DNA from: SFHK01 sp045538305
Lineage (GTDB): Bacteria; Bacillota; Clostridia; Christensenellales; Aristaeellaceae
Direction of reading: 5' to 3'
DNA length: 17,092 nucleotides
Assembly (NCBI GenBank): GCA_045538305.1
Contig: JAZSRC010000075.1
Span: forward strand, 1 to 17,092
Of this stretch, positions 1-7,414 are shown one piece after another (within the stretch, counting starts at the first letter, position 1; the number at the start of each line of letters is the position of its first letter). A program made the translations under genes and the position numbers. The notes below the pieces were generated by a model that saw only the letters and a list, made by a program, of their open reading frames with translations, was not told the origin of the DNA and did no database searches.

Positions 1-276
<276 letters not shown>

Positions 277-319
277 TAGAAAATGGGGCTTCTGCAGTTT
301 ATCGTGCAGAAGCCCCATT
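277..319 (-). terminator. Rho-independent terminator of the glycoside hydrolase gene; intron target
   Basis: A perfect 15-bp inverted repeat (282-296 with 305-319) with an 8-base loop lies 10 bases past the stop codon at 330. On the minus strand the 3' arm ends in CCCCATT and is followed by TTCTA, so the U-tract is short. It appears to be cut off by the group IIC intron starting at 276. The hairpin both ends the upstream transcript and forms the kind of stem that class C introns recognise. Confidence 0.88.
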
Positions 320-329
320 CGCTTCACAT

Positions 330-2279
330 TTATTTTATTACAACCATTTGATGCAGTCGTACTTCCGGCACAGTAAAGCGTATCTCTCCATTCACATACT
401 CAAAAGGTATGTCTTCGTTTTGAGGAACAAGCTTCACGGTGTCGGGTTTTTTATCCGTCTTGACGGTTACCTTTACGCTCTTTAAGGGAACGGCGTCTTC
501 AATTACCTCAATGCCTTTGCCCCTTACCGTAGTATGGGCAAACAACAGGTGGACAATATCGCTTTCATCATTCCTCTGAAGGGTAATCACACCTCTGTCC
601 GGCAGATCCGTCTTTACAGACTTTTCTTTACCAATCAGTTGTTCAATGGCATAGATTACCGTTTCTTTTGCAATCAATTCTCCCTTATTGGCATAGTCTT
701 CAAAGATATTCCAGCCAATATATGCGATGTTATCCCCGATAACAGCCGCCGGTTCCAGCGCTGCGTCAATATCGTTAGGCGTATGCTGATGGGATGAAAA
801 GTGCGCCCAGTTTCTGTTGAAGTACGAATTCTGCCGTCTTGCAAACACGCGGCCTGTAGCATTCTTGAGGCGCATGCCCGGCATATACATTACATAGCCG
901 GTCTTTCCGTTTACCGTATCAAATTCCGGTATCAGGTAGTCGGGGCGGTATTCGTTCATTCCGGCGAATTCGGCTTCTACATCGATCATAAACGCATTCA
1001 TATCGAAATTCAGCCCCGAAAAGCCCGTCATTAACACCTTGCCGCCGCCTGCCATATAATCCTTGATCTTTTGGGTGAGGCCATCGCAAAGCAAGATCTG
1101 ATCGGGCAGAATCAGAAGCTTATAGGCGCTGAAATCCGCATCCTCATCCACAAAGTCGAACAGGTATTTCCCCTCCAGAAGAATTCGGTTCGCGCCGGTA
1201 TTGGAATCCCTTCCTATACTGTTCCGTCCGCCGCCAAGCACAGCCTCACAGCTTAAGCAGGCGATATCGCTTACATTCTTTGCACCGGCAAGCCATTTTT
1301 CCTTTTCTTCCACAAGCGCATATGCGCGTCCGATCAAAGAATATGTGCTTTCATTCATTTCACCCGACGGATGAAGCTGATCGCCGATCGATATCGCTGC
1401 GCCGCATGCAAGAGACAATCCGGTTTCATAAATCAACGCGTTCGGATGCTTGAAGCCGCCGAACTCTCCCCAGGTAGTATGGAATTTTCCGGTCATGCCC
1501 AAAAACTCCATATCAAGCGTTCGCGCATAAGCGGCGGACATGGGAAAGTGATCATAGCCCCAGCCACCCGTAGGCAGGCTCTCCAGCTCCAGATGCGTAT
1601 TATAGCCCGCTAGGTCCCGCCTTCCATGGGCAATATGGCCGGCATTGTGGAATATGGTTGCCGTATCCGAATACTTCCGGACAGCCTGCTCCATTGTGTC
1701 GGTATACTTTTTATATACCATTTCACCGTGCTTCAAGATATCATTTTCATCTTCGGGATTCATACCAAGCGCATGCATGGAGCTAACACAGCTTGCGCAA
1801 ACGCATCTTCGAACATCCGATATATCCAGAAAAATGCCGGCGGGGCGGTATCTTTCCATTACCTCCTCCACCTGTTTTTTCAGTGCATCAAGATAGGGCG
1901 TATTATAGCACATCAGATGGTAATGTGCCTTGGTAAATGTGCTCTTTTCAACGCCGTCCGGGCTGACATTCAGCCATTCGGGATGCCGAAGAACCTCTTT
2001 CTCATCAAAACCGGCGCTGATATACACCGGCGCATTCACGCCAATTTCACGACAGGCTTCCAGCTGTGCACCCAAAAGATCAAATGACAAATTCGGGTGC
2101 ATTTCGTTCGCCTCAGACGGATGGTATGCCCAGCCATGATGGCACTTGGAGAATATGGTGATTGAATCCAAATGCCCCATTTTTAGCGCTTTTTGAAACT
2201 GCGCCTTTGAAAAGCCCTTGCCGATACCCGGAATCAGACCGGAAGTATGAAAATCCAGGTGTACCTGTCTCATGCGCAT
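330..2279 (-). CDS. Putative glycoside hydrolase, GHL6-like barrel with beta-galactosidase trimerisation-like domain
   Basis: A 649-residue protein with no signal peptide, so probably cytoplasmic. The N-terminal half (about 1-330) looks like a TIM-barrel of the hypothetical glycoside hydrolase 6 type: RQVHLDFHTSG near residue 4, GIFLDISD with Asp152, a CxCxxC cluster at Cys159/161/164, LELES at 230-234 and WGEFGG with Glu272. Residues about 335-550 resemble the amidotransferase-like fold that follows the barrel in trimeric beta-galactosidases (LLILPDQ, GGGKVLMTGF). A beta-rich tail follows. I chose the ATG at 2279 because AAAGGA (2295-2290) lies 10 bases upstream; the GTG at 2288 in the same frame sits too close to that site. 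Asp152 and Glu272 are candidate catalytic residues by inference only. The substrate is unknown; a fucosidase or galactosidase-like activity is possible. Confidence 0.75.
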   Translation of the reverse strand: MRMRQVHLDFHTSGLIPGIGKGFSKAQFQKALKMGHLDSITIFSKCHHGWAYHPSEANEMHPNLSFDLLGAQLEACREIGVNAPVYISAGFDEKEVLRHPEWLNVSPDGVEKSTFTKAHYHLMCYNTPYLDALKKQVEEVMERYRPAGIFLDISDVRRCVCASCVSSMHALGMNPEDENDILKHGEMVYKKYTDTMEQAVRKYSDTATIFHNAGHIAHGRRDLAGYNTHLELESLPTGGWGYDHFPMSAAYARTLDMEFLGMTGKFHTTWGEFGGFKHPNALIYETGLSLACGAAISIGDQLHPSGEMNESTYSLIGRAYALVEEKEKWLAGAKNVSDIACLSCEAVLGGGRNSIGRDSNTGANRILLEGKYLFDFVDEDADFSAYKLLILPDQILLCDGLTQKIKDYMAGGGKVLMTGFSGLNFDMNAFMIDVEAEFAGMNEYRPDYLIPEFDTVNGKTGYVMYMPGMRLKNATGRVFARRQNSYFNRNWAHFSSHQHTPNDIDAALEPAAVIGDNIAYIGWNIFEDYANKGELIAKETVIYAIEQLIGKEKSVKTDLPDRGVITLQRNDESDIVHLLFAHTTVRGKGIEVIEDAVPLKSVKVTVKTDKKPDTVKLVPQNEDIPFEYVNGEIRFTVPEVRLHQMVVIK

Positions 2280-2321
2280 ACTGTTCACATCCTTTATTAA
2301 GATATAGTTTTCGTATTAACC

Positions 2322-2350
2322 ATTTTATCACATTCATGCGTTGATTTCAA
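2322..2350 (-). promoter_or_regulatory. Promoter for the glycoside hydrolase gene
   Basis: On the minus strand TTGAAA (2350-2345) and TAAAAT (2327-2322) are separated by 17 bases, close to a sigma-A consensus promoter. The -10 box lies about 43 bases upstream of the ATG at 2279. The -35 box overlaps the palindrome TGATT-TC-AATCA (2342-2353), which could be an operator. Confidence 0.65.
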
Positions 2351-2353
2351 TCA
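2342..2353. promoter_or_regulatory. Possible operator palindrome in the divergent promoter region
   Basis: TGATT and AATCA form 5-base arms around a 2-base centre, lying over the -35 box of the leftward promoter. Position suggests a repressor site for the hydrolase gene. A palindrome this short can also occur by chance, and no matching regulator gene is in the window. Confidence 0.25.
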
Positions 2354-2399
2354 CTATCGCATTGAGAATCACAAGGCACTAAAATCCACACATCAGTAC

Positions 2400-2428
2400 T
2401 TGCGCATGCATGGAAATAAGCATATAAT
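2400..2428 (+). promoter_or_regulatory. Promoter for the AEC transporter gene
   Basis: TTGCGC (2400-2405) and a perfect TATAAT (2423-2428) are 17 bases apart. The -35 matches consensus at only three positions, but the -10 and spacing are ideal. A strong ribosome binding site AAGGAG (2450-2455) follows, 9 bases before the ATG at 2465. Confidence 0.65.
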
Positions 2429-2464
2429 AGCAACAGCAATACCTCAATCAAGGAGTCTGTACAC

Positions 2465-3388
2465 ATGTTTCAGATTGCTTTTTCAAACGTACTAATAACC
2501 ATCATGTACATTATTCCCGGATTCTTGCTTCACAAGGCCCACAAAGCATCCGAAAAGCATTTATCCACGCTGTCAGCAATACTGATCTACATTTGCGCGC
2601 CGCTTATGGTGCTGTCCTCCTTTTTATCGATGGAATTCTCATGGACACTGGTAAAGCAGCTGTCGGTGTATTTCATAGTGTCGTTTGCCGTACAGGCAGC
2701 ATTTATGGGACTTATGTATTTGGCACTGAAACGCTGGATTTCAGACAGCCGATGCCGCATTATCACCATCGGTTCCGTGCTTGGAAACGTGGGATTTTTC
2801 GGACTTCCCATCATCAAAGTGCTGTTTCCGGAGAATCTTGAGGTTATGGGCTATTCTTCCATTCATATGGTAACAATGAACATATTGGTTTTCACTTTCG
2901 GAATTTACTGCCTGACCGGCAATAAGAAGGACATGTCATTAAGAGGTGCGGTATGCAATCCCACCATGTATGGCTTTATCGTTTCTATCATAGTGTTTTT
3001 ATTTGGGCTCAAACGCTTTTTCCCTGCCCCTCTTACAACCGGCATTCAACTGATCGGAAGCATGACGACGCCGCTTTGCATGTTCATTCTCGGAATCCGC
3101 TTATCCTCCGTATCCTTCAAAAAACTTTTTGCACGCCCGTTTGTATACCTTACCTGCTTTGGAAAGCTTGTAATATTCCCCCTCTTTACGCTTTTAATCG
3201 TCCGTTTTCTGCCGCTTGACGCGCCAATGCGAGCCAGTTTAATCGTGTTAAGCTCCGTTCCCTGCGCATCCATTCTTCTGAACATGGCGGAAATTTACCA
3301 TAGTGAAACCGAAGCTGCCGCCAATTGCGTATTGCTTTCAACCTTGATATGTTTTGTAACCGTACCCATTTTTGCTGCGTTTCTGTAA
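2465..3388 (+). CDS. AEC family (auxin efflux carrier-type) membrane transporter
   Basis: A 307-residue integral membrane protein with about ten hydrophobic segments, starting MFQIAFSNVLITIMYIIPGF. It has the two-half layout of the AEC family: an internal GNVGFFGLP motif (107-115) in the first half, and a broken helix region SMTTPLCMFILG (199-210) in the second. Bacterial relatives include malate and other organic-acid permeases; the name auxin efflux carrier is historical. The start has AAGGAG 9 bases upstream, and 307 residues is usual for the family. It stands alone and is transcribed away from the glycoside hydrolase with its own promoter. Whether the two share a substrate or a regulator is not shown. 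The transported compound is unknown. Confidence 0.88.
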   Translation: MFQIAFSNVLITIMYIIPGFLLHKAHKASEKHLSTLSAILIYICAPLMVLSSFLSMEFSWTLVKQLSVYFIVSFAVQAAFMGLMYLALKRWISDSRCRIITIGSVLGNVGFFGLPIIKVLFPENLEVMGYSSIHMVTMNILVFTFGIYCLTGNKKDMSLRGAVCNPTMYGFIVSIIVFLFGLKRFFPAPLTTGIQLIGSMTTPLCMFILGIRLSSVSFKKLFARPFVYLTCFGKLVIFPLFTLLIVRFLPLDAPMRASLIVLSSVPCASILLNMAEIYHSETEAAANCVLLSTLICFVTVPIFAAFL

Positions 3389-3528
3389 TATACGCTAGCC
3401 TGATTCTTTTCATTTACTCAGATACCTTGAAAACCCATTCCTTATTAAGCTTGTAAAGACTTTCGTCAAAGAACCGTTTTGACGTACCGTTAAATATCGA
3501 TCAACCTTTATTCAGAACTATTAAAAAC

Positions 3529-3560
3529 AAAGCAGCCGACAAAAGTTGCCGACTGCTTTT
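3529..3560. terminator. Second, bidirectional-type terminator hairpin between AEC gene and rpmJ
   Basis: Arms AAAGCAG (3529-3535) and CTGCTTT (3553-3559) pair over 7 bp, with an inner 4-bp helix (3537-3540 with 3545-3548). On the minus strand the hairpin is followed by a T-rich run ending TTTTTAA, so it is a back-up terminator for the ribosomal operon. On the plus strand a shorter T-run follows, so it may also end the AEC transcript. The stretch 3389-3528 shows no gene. Confidence 0.65.
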
Positions 3561-3590
3561 GCATATCATGTTATCTATTCAAGCCTTTCA

Positions 3591-3625
3591 TAATAAAAGA
3601 GCCTACGCAATCGGCGCCGGCTCTT
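3591..3625 (-). terminator. Terminator of the ribosomal-protein operon
   Basis: On the minus strand AAGAGCC (3625-3619) pairs with GGCTCTT (3603-3597). A G/A mismatch and a further 4-bp helix with one G-U pair follow inside. The stem runs straight into TTTTATTA. It lies 14 bases beyond the rpmJ stop codon and marks the operon's 3' end. Confidence 0.8.
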
Positions 3626-3639
3626 AATATCTGCTTTCC

Positions 3640-3753
3640 TTAGCCCTGCTTCTGCTTGTGCTTCGGATTTTCGCAGATTACCATAACATGTCCCTTACGC
3701 TTGATGATCTTGCACTTTTCGCAGATCACTTTCACGGACGGCCTTACCTTCAT
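3640..3753 (-). CDS. rpmJ: 50S ribosomal protein L36 (zinc-binding type)
   Basis: A 37-residue basic protein of the large subunit, too short to appear in a typical open-frame list. It begins MKVRPSVKVICEKCK and ends HKQKQG. The zinc ribbon is intact with Cys11, Cys14, Cys27 and His32, so it is the C+ form. A strong AGGAGG ribosome binding site lies 7 bases upstream of the ATG. It is the last gene of the operon, 21 bases after infA. In most Bacillota rpsM follows here, but in this window a terminator does. Confidence 0.97.
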   Translation of the reverse strand: MKVRPSVKVICEKCKIIKRKGHVMVICENPKHKQKQG

Positions 3754-3774
3754 CGGTGGTTCCTCCTTTCGGAA

Positions 3775-3996
3775 TTACGACTTGCTGCGCCAGGTGATTC
3801 GGCCTCTGGTGAGGTCATACGGCGACAATTCGATTGTTACCTTATCACCGGGATAAATACGAATGTAGTTCATGCGCATTTTTCCGGATACATGGGCAAG
3901 AATCTTGTGACCGTTGGGCAGCTGTACTTCGAACATAGCGTTGGGATAAGATTCCGTTACAACGCCTTCAACTTCGATAACATCGGACTTGGACAA
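3775..3996 (-). CDS. infA: Translation initiation factor IF-1 (TTG start)
   Basis: IF1 is a single OB-fold protein that binds the 30S A site during initiation. The product is 73 residues, beginning (M)SKSDVIEVEGVV, with HKILAHVSGKMRMN and the C-terminal SPYDLTRGRITWR typical of the family. The open frame extends upstream to an ATG at 4026, but that would add ten atypical residues (MAFARGGVSK). The TTG at 3996 gives the canonical length and has GAGGAGGAG 8 bases upstream. That ribosome binding site is formed by the last three Glu codons of the preceding KOW gene, whose stop is 5 bases before the TTG. Confidence 0.95.
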   Translation of the reverse strand: MSKSDVIEVEGVVTESYPNAMFEVQLPNGHKILAHVSGKMRMNYIRIYPGDKVTIELSPYDLTRGRITWRSKS

Positions 3997-4001
3997 TTTA
4001 C

Positions 4002-4274
4002 TTACTCCTCCTCGTGCGAAAGCCATCGGCGCACTTCATGATCGAATACCGGCTGGCCGTCTGTCAATCTCGAAACGATATTTTCTTTGGGTTCGGATAT
4101 TTGCTTCAGATGCCTACGCTTTTTTTTCTTAGGCTTATCCATCTTATGGGTTTCGCCATCGGATATGAGCACAAACTCATCATCCAGCGATTTTACCACA
4201 TAGAATTCTCTGCCTTCATCGCGTCCGGCCTTTGAGATCACGCGTGATCCCACAAGAATGGGCGCTTTTTTCAT
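4002..4274 (-). CDS. KOW-domain RNA-binding protein (L14e/L6e/L27e-like)
   Basis: A 90-residue protein with a KOW-type beta-barrel at about residues 8-46 (VGSRVISKAGRDEGREFYVV), a lysine/arginine run (KPKKKKRRHLK), and an acidic C-terminus HEEE. Such small KOW proteins, related to the eukaryotic/archaeal L14e-L6e-L27e group, are common between map and infA in Clostridia. They are thought to bind RNA or the ribosome; the exact role is not established. The ATG overlaps the map stop as ATGA, implying translational coupling. Its three terminal GAG codons supply the ribosome binding site of infA. Confidence 0.85.
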   Translation of the reverse strand: MKKAPILVGSRVISKAGRDEGREFYVVKSLDDEFVLISDGETHKMDKPKKKKRRHLKQISEPKENIVSRLTDGQPVFDHEVRRWLSHEEE

Positions 4275-5044
4275 CGTTTGGCCTCCGTAAACTTAAATCC
4301 AGGCAATGTGAGAATTTCGGGATCACCAGAGGTAACCAGTACGGTATGCTCGTAATGCGAGCATATACTATGATCATTGGTTACAACGGTCCACTCGTCG
4401 TCCTCAATATATACGCCCCAATGCCCCATCGCAATCATCGGTTCGATCGCAATCGTCATACCTTCGCGAAGCCTTAAGCCTCGGCCGGGCTTGCCGTAAT
4501 TCGGTACGCTTGGATCTTCGTGCATTTCCTGACCAATTCCGTGACCGCAAAGGTCCCGGATTACGCCATAACCGTTCTCCTCGGCATGCTTCTGAACCGC
4601 CCAGCCAATATCGCCAAGCCTGTTCCCTTCGCGTGCCTGCTGAGCCGCAAGCCAGAAGCACTCTTCAGTGATCTTCATGAGCTTCATAACCTCTTTTGAG
4701 CAGGTTCCTACGGGCGCCGAAAAGGCACTGTCCGCCTGCCAACCATTCAGTATCAGCCCACAATCAATGCTGATTAGCTGTCCTTCCTTCAGCGGCTTTT
4801 TGTTTGGAAAACCATGAACAACCTGATCATCCACACTTGCGCAAATGGTAAACGGAAAACCGTTATATCCCTTAAACGACGGTATTGCGCCATTTTTCCG
4901 GATCAGCCTTTCGGCTTCGGTATCAATTTCCAATGTGGTTACGCCTGGGCGAACCATTGTTTTCAGGTGTTCAAGTACTTCATGCAGAAGTTTTCCTGCG
5001 TCGCGCATCAATTGTATCTGCGCGGGGTTTTTGGTGTAAATCAT
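4271..5044 (-). CDS. map: Methionine aminopeptidase, type I
   Basis: Removes the initiator methionine from nascent proteins after deformylation. The 257-residue protein has the pita-bread fold and all five metal ligands: Asp94 (SIDCG), Asp105 (WQADS), His168 (CGHGIG), Glu201 (AIEPM) and Glu232 (HYEHTV), plus the substrate-binding His77 (VVHGFP) and His175. There is no N-terminal zinc-finger extension, so it is the short bacterial type Ia form. The start is 2 bases after the adk stop, with CGGAGG 6-7 bases upstream inside the end of adk. It overlaps the next gene by 4 bases. Confidence 0.97.
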   Translation of the reverse strand: MIYTKNPAQIQLMRDAGKLLHEVLEHLKTMVRPGVTTLEIDTEAERLIRKNGAIPSFKGYNGFPFTICASVDDQVVHGFPNKKPLKEGQLISIDCGLILNGWQADSAFSAPVGTCSKEVMKLMKITEECFWLAAQQAREGNRLGDIGWAVQKHAEENGYGVIRDLCGHGIGQEMHEDPSVPNYGKPGRGLRLREGMTIAIEPMIAMGHWGVYIEDDEWTVVTNDHSICSHYEHTVLVTSGDPEILTLPGFKFTEAKR

Positions 5045-5046
5045 GC

Positions 5047-5670
5047 TCAGCCTCCGAGGGCAACAGTAATTGCCTCGAAAACCTTGTCCGGTGCCTGATC
5101 GCCGTTAATCTCGCACAGGGTACCTGCATTCTTGTAATAATCAATCAGCGGCTGCGTCTGTGCATGATAGACATTCAGGCGATTTTGAATCGTCGCGGGT
5201 TTATCGTCGTCGCGCTGAATCAGCTCGCCGCCGCAATCAGGGCAAACCTTTTCGTCAGCCAGCTTGGTTATGTGGAAGGTACCTTTACAGGCAGGGCAAA
5301 CCCTACGGCCGGTAAGCCTTGAAAGCAGCTTATCGTCGGGAACTTCAACATCAACAACCTTTTCAGGCTTGGAAATTTCATCGAGCGCTTCCGCCTGCTT
5401 TACAGTGCGGGGAAACCCATCGAGCAGATAGCCGTTCGCGCAATCGCTTTCGCTCAAGCGCTCCTTTACCATCTGTACAAGAACCTCATCGGGAACCAGC
5501 TTGCCGGCATCCATAAAGACTTTCGCCTTCAGGCCTGTTTCCGTTCCCTTTGCGATAGCGGCTCTCAGCATATCGCCAGTGGAGATATGGGGAATCGCAA
5601 ACTTCTGGCATACGCCGGAAGCCTGCGTTCCCTTACCAGCACCGGGAGGGCCAAGAAATACAAGCTTCAT
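5047..5670 (-). CDS. adk: Adenylate kinase, zinc-containing LID
   Basis: Catalyses ATP + AMP = 2 ADP in the cytoplasm. Residues 7-15 form the P-loop GPPGAGKGT, followed by the AMP-binding STGDMLR (30-36) and DGFPR (84-88). The LID domain (about 122-157) carries four cysteines, Cys125, Cys128, Cys143 and Cys146, in two CPxC pairs, the structural zinc site common in Gram-positive enzymes. At 207 residues it is slightly shorter than the usual 212-217. Its ribosome binding site is weaker than its neighbours' (a GGGGG about 10 bases upstream and an AAGAGA close to the ATG), but the N-terminus is canonical. It follows secY by 22 bases. Confidence 0.97.
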   Translation of the reverse strand: MKLVFLGPPGAGKGTQASGVCQKFAIPHISTGDMLRAAIAKGTETGLKAKVFMDAGKLVPDEVLVQMVKERLSESDCANGYLLDGFPRTVKQAEALDEISKPEKVVDVEVPDDKLLSRLTGRRVCPACKGTFHITKLADEKVCPDCGGELIQRDDDKPATIQNRLNVYHAQTQPLIDYYKNAGTLCEINGDQAPDKVFEAITVALGG

Positions 5671-5692
5671 ATCTCTTTACGCCCCCAATCAA

Positions 5693-6961
5693 TTATTTCA
5701 GGAATCCCTTGTAGTGACGCATGAGCATCTGGGATTCGAGCTGGCGCATCGTTTCAACTGCAACGCTTACTGCGATCATCAGAGAAGATGCAGCAAAGGT
5801 GAGCTGTACTTTTGCAATCGCGAACACGATGGTCGGAACCAACGCGAGGAATGCAAGGAAGAACGCGCCAAAGAGGGTAATGCGGCGATTGATCTTGGTG
5901 ATGAAATCAGTGGTGGGCTTGCCCTGGCGGATGCCGGGGATCATGCCGCCGTTCTGCTGGATGTTCTTGCTCATTTCAGCAGGATTGAAGGAAATGCTGT
6001 TATAGAAGAACGTGAAACCAAGGATCAACAGCGGAAGAAGAATCGCGTAGCCAACAGTGTTCATTCCGAAGTTGTCGTTCCACCATGTCATGCCCTTGTT
6101 CGAAATGAACATAAGGAGCGTTGCGGGGAACTGCAGAATGGAGTTGGCAAAGATCAGCGGAAGAACGCCGGAGGAGTTGAGACGCAGCGGAATGTGCGTG
6201 CTCTGTCCGCCGTACATCTTACGGCCAACCATTCGCTTTGCATACTGAATCGGAATGCGGCGTTCGGACATGTCTACAAGCACAACGCCAACAATGAGAA
6301 GCAGAGCAACAATCAGAATTACGATCTGAACAACTGCGCTGCCAAACGCGCTGTTAACGAAGATATTGTTGTAGAAATTCGCGATACCAGCCGTTACGGA
6401 ACCTGCCATGTTGGCAATGATTCCGGCAAAGATCAGCAGAGAGATACCGTTTCCAATGCCATTCTCGGTAACACGCTCACCGATCCACATTGCAAACGCG
6501 GTACCGGCTGCAAGGCAGAAACCGATAGTAATGTAGTTAAGGAAACTGGGATTGGTGTAAGCATTCATGCTGACAGTCAGAGCAATGGCCTGTACGAAGC
6601 CAAGACCAACCGTTACGTAACGGGTAATCTGAGCAATCTTCTTGCGGCCTTCATCGCCGGACTTGTTAAGCTCTTCCAGAGCGGGAATCGCAACGCACAG
6701 AAGCTGCATAATAATGCTGGCATTGATGTACGGAGTGATACCCATTGCCATGATGGAGAACTGCTCCATACTGGCGCCTGTCATGGAGAACATGTACTGG
6801 AGAAGGGGAACTTCATTGATACCGCCGTAAAGCGTAGCGGTATCAATGCCGGGAACGGGGATATAGCAAAGAACTCTGTAAAGAAGGAGCATACCCAGAG
6901 TATACAGAATCTTCTTTCTGAGATCCGGGATCTTCCATGCATTTTTTAAAGATTCAAGCAT
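5693..6961 (-). CDS. secY: Preprotein translocase channel subunit SecY
   Basis: The central pore of the Sec translocon in the cytoplasmic membrane, working with SecE, SecG and SecA. The 422-residue protein has about ten membrane segments. Family motifs are the plug/TM2 region GITPYINASIIMQLL (74-88), the signature GERVTENGIGNGIS (161-174), the ERRIPIQYAKR loop (233-243), and the fifth cytoplasmic loop GIRQGKPT (343-350) that contacts SecA and ribosomes. The ATG is one base after the rplO stop, and its ribosome binding site GAGGTGATC, a 9-base match to the 16S tail, is entirely inside rplO, suggesting coupled translation. Confidence 0.98.
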   Translation of the reverse strand: MLESLKNAWKIPDLRKKILYTLGMLLLYRVLCYIPVPGIDTATLYGGINEVPLLQYMFSMTGASMEQFSIMAMGITPYINASIIMQLLCVAIPALEELNKSGDEGRKKIAQITRYVTVGLGFVQAIALTVSMNAYTNPSFLNYITIGFCLAAGTAFAMWIGERVTENGIGNGISLLIFAGIIANMAGSVTAGIANFYNNIFVNSAFGSAVVQIVILIVALLLIVGVVLVDMSERRIPIQYAKRMVGRKMYGGQSTHIPLRLNSSGVLPLIFANSILQFPATLLMFISNKGMTWWNDNFGMNTVGYAILLPLLILGFTFFYNSISFNPAEMSKNIQQNGGMIPGIRQGKPTTDFITKINRRITLFGAFFLAFLALVPTIVFAIAKVQLTFAASSLMIAVSVAVETMRQLESQMLMRHYKGFLK

Positions 6962-6962
6962 T

Positions 6963-7403
6963 TCAGATCACCTCGCAACTTCCGCCTGCTGCCTCGATCT
7001 TCTCCTTCGCGGTTGCAGAGAATTTCATTGCCTGAACCGTGAGCTTCTTGGTCAGTTCGCCATTGCCAAGGATTTTGACGCCGTCTTCGATCTTATGGAT
7101 GATACCCTCCTGAACCAGTTCAACCGGTCCAACTACGGTGCCATCTTCAAATACGTTGAGAGCATCCACGTTAATTGCTACATATACGGTTGCCCACTTA
7201 TTGGTAAATCCACGCTTGGGCAGGCGCATGGTAAGAGGCATCTGGCCGCCTTCGAAGCCGGGACGCTTGCCGCCGCCGGAGCGTGCCTTTGCACCCTTGT
7301 GACCTTTTCCGGAGGTCTTACCGAGACCGGAACCAATACCGCGGCCAAGACGCTTGGGGGCGGTGGTCGATCCGAATGCGGGTTTCAGTTCATGAAGTTT
7401 CAT
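6963..7403 (-). CDS. rplO: 50S ribosomal protein L15
   Basis: A 146-residue large-subunit protein that enters late in 50S assembly and threads a long glycine-rich arm through 23S rRNA. The family start MKLHELKP is followed by the glycine/lysine arm (GRGIGSGLGKTSGKGHKGAKAR region, about 20-42) and the MPLTMRLPKRGF motif (55-66). The compact C-terminal domain ends GGSCEVI. AAGGAGG overlapping the rpmD stop serves the ATG. It lies between rpmD and secY, the standard spc order. Confidence 0.98.
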   Translation of the reverse strand: MKLHELKPAFGSTTAPKRLGRGIGSGLGKTSGKGHKGAKARSGGGKRPGFEGGQMPLTMRLPKRGFTNKWATVYVAINVDALNVFEDGTVVGPVELVQEGIIHKIEDGVKILGNGELTKKLTVQAMKFSATAKEKIEAAGGSCEVI

Positions 7404-7414
7404 GTCGGACCTCC

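Noticed and set aside
3464..3484. CGTCAAA/TTTGACG hairpin downstream of the AEC gene as a terminator
   Set aside because: A 7-bp AT-rich stem with no U-run on either strand. The hairpins at 3529-3560 and 3591-3625 are better terminators.
3997..4026. ATG at 4026 as the infA start
   Set aside because: It would overlap the KOW gene, adds ten residues not found in IF1, and lacks a ribosome binding site. The TTG at 3996 fits both length and site.
5501..6949. 482-codon plus-strand open frame opposite adk and secY
   Set aside because: It is the shadow of secY and adk codon usage: few TTA, CTA and TCA codons leave the opposite frame open. The translation is low-complexity, rich in Asn and His, with no recognisable domain.
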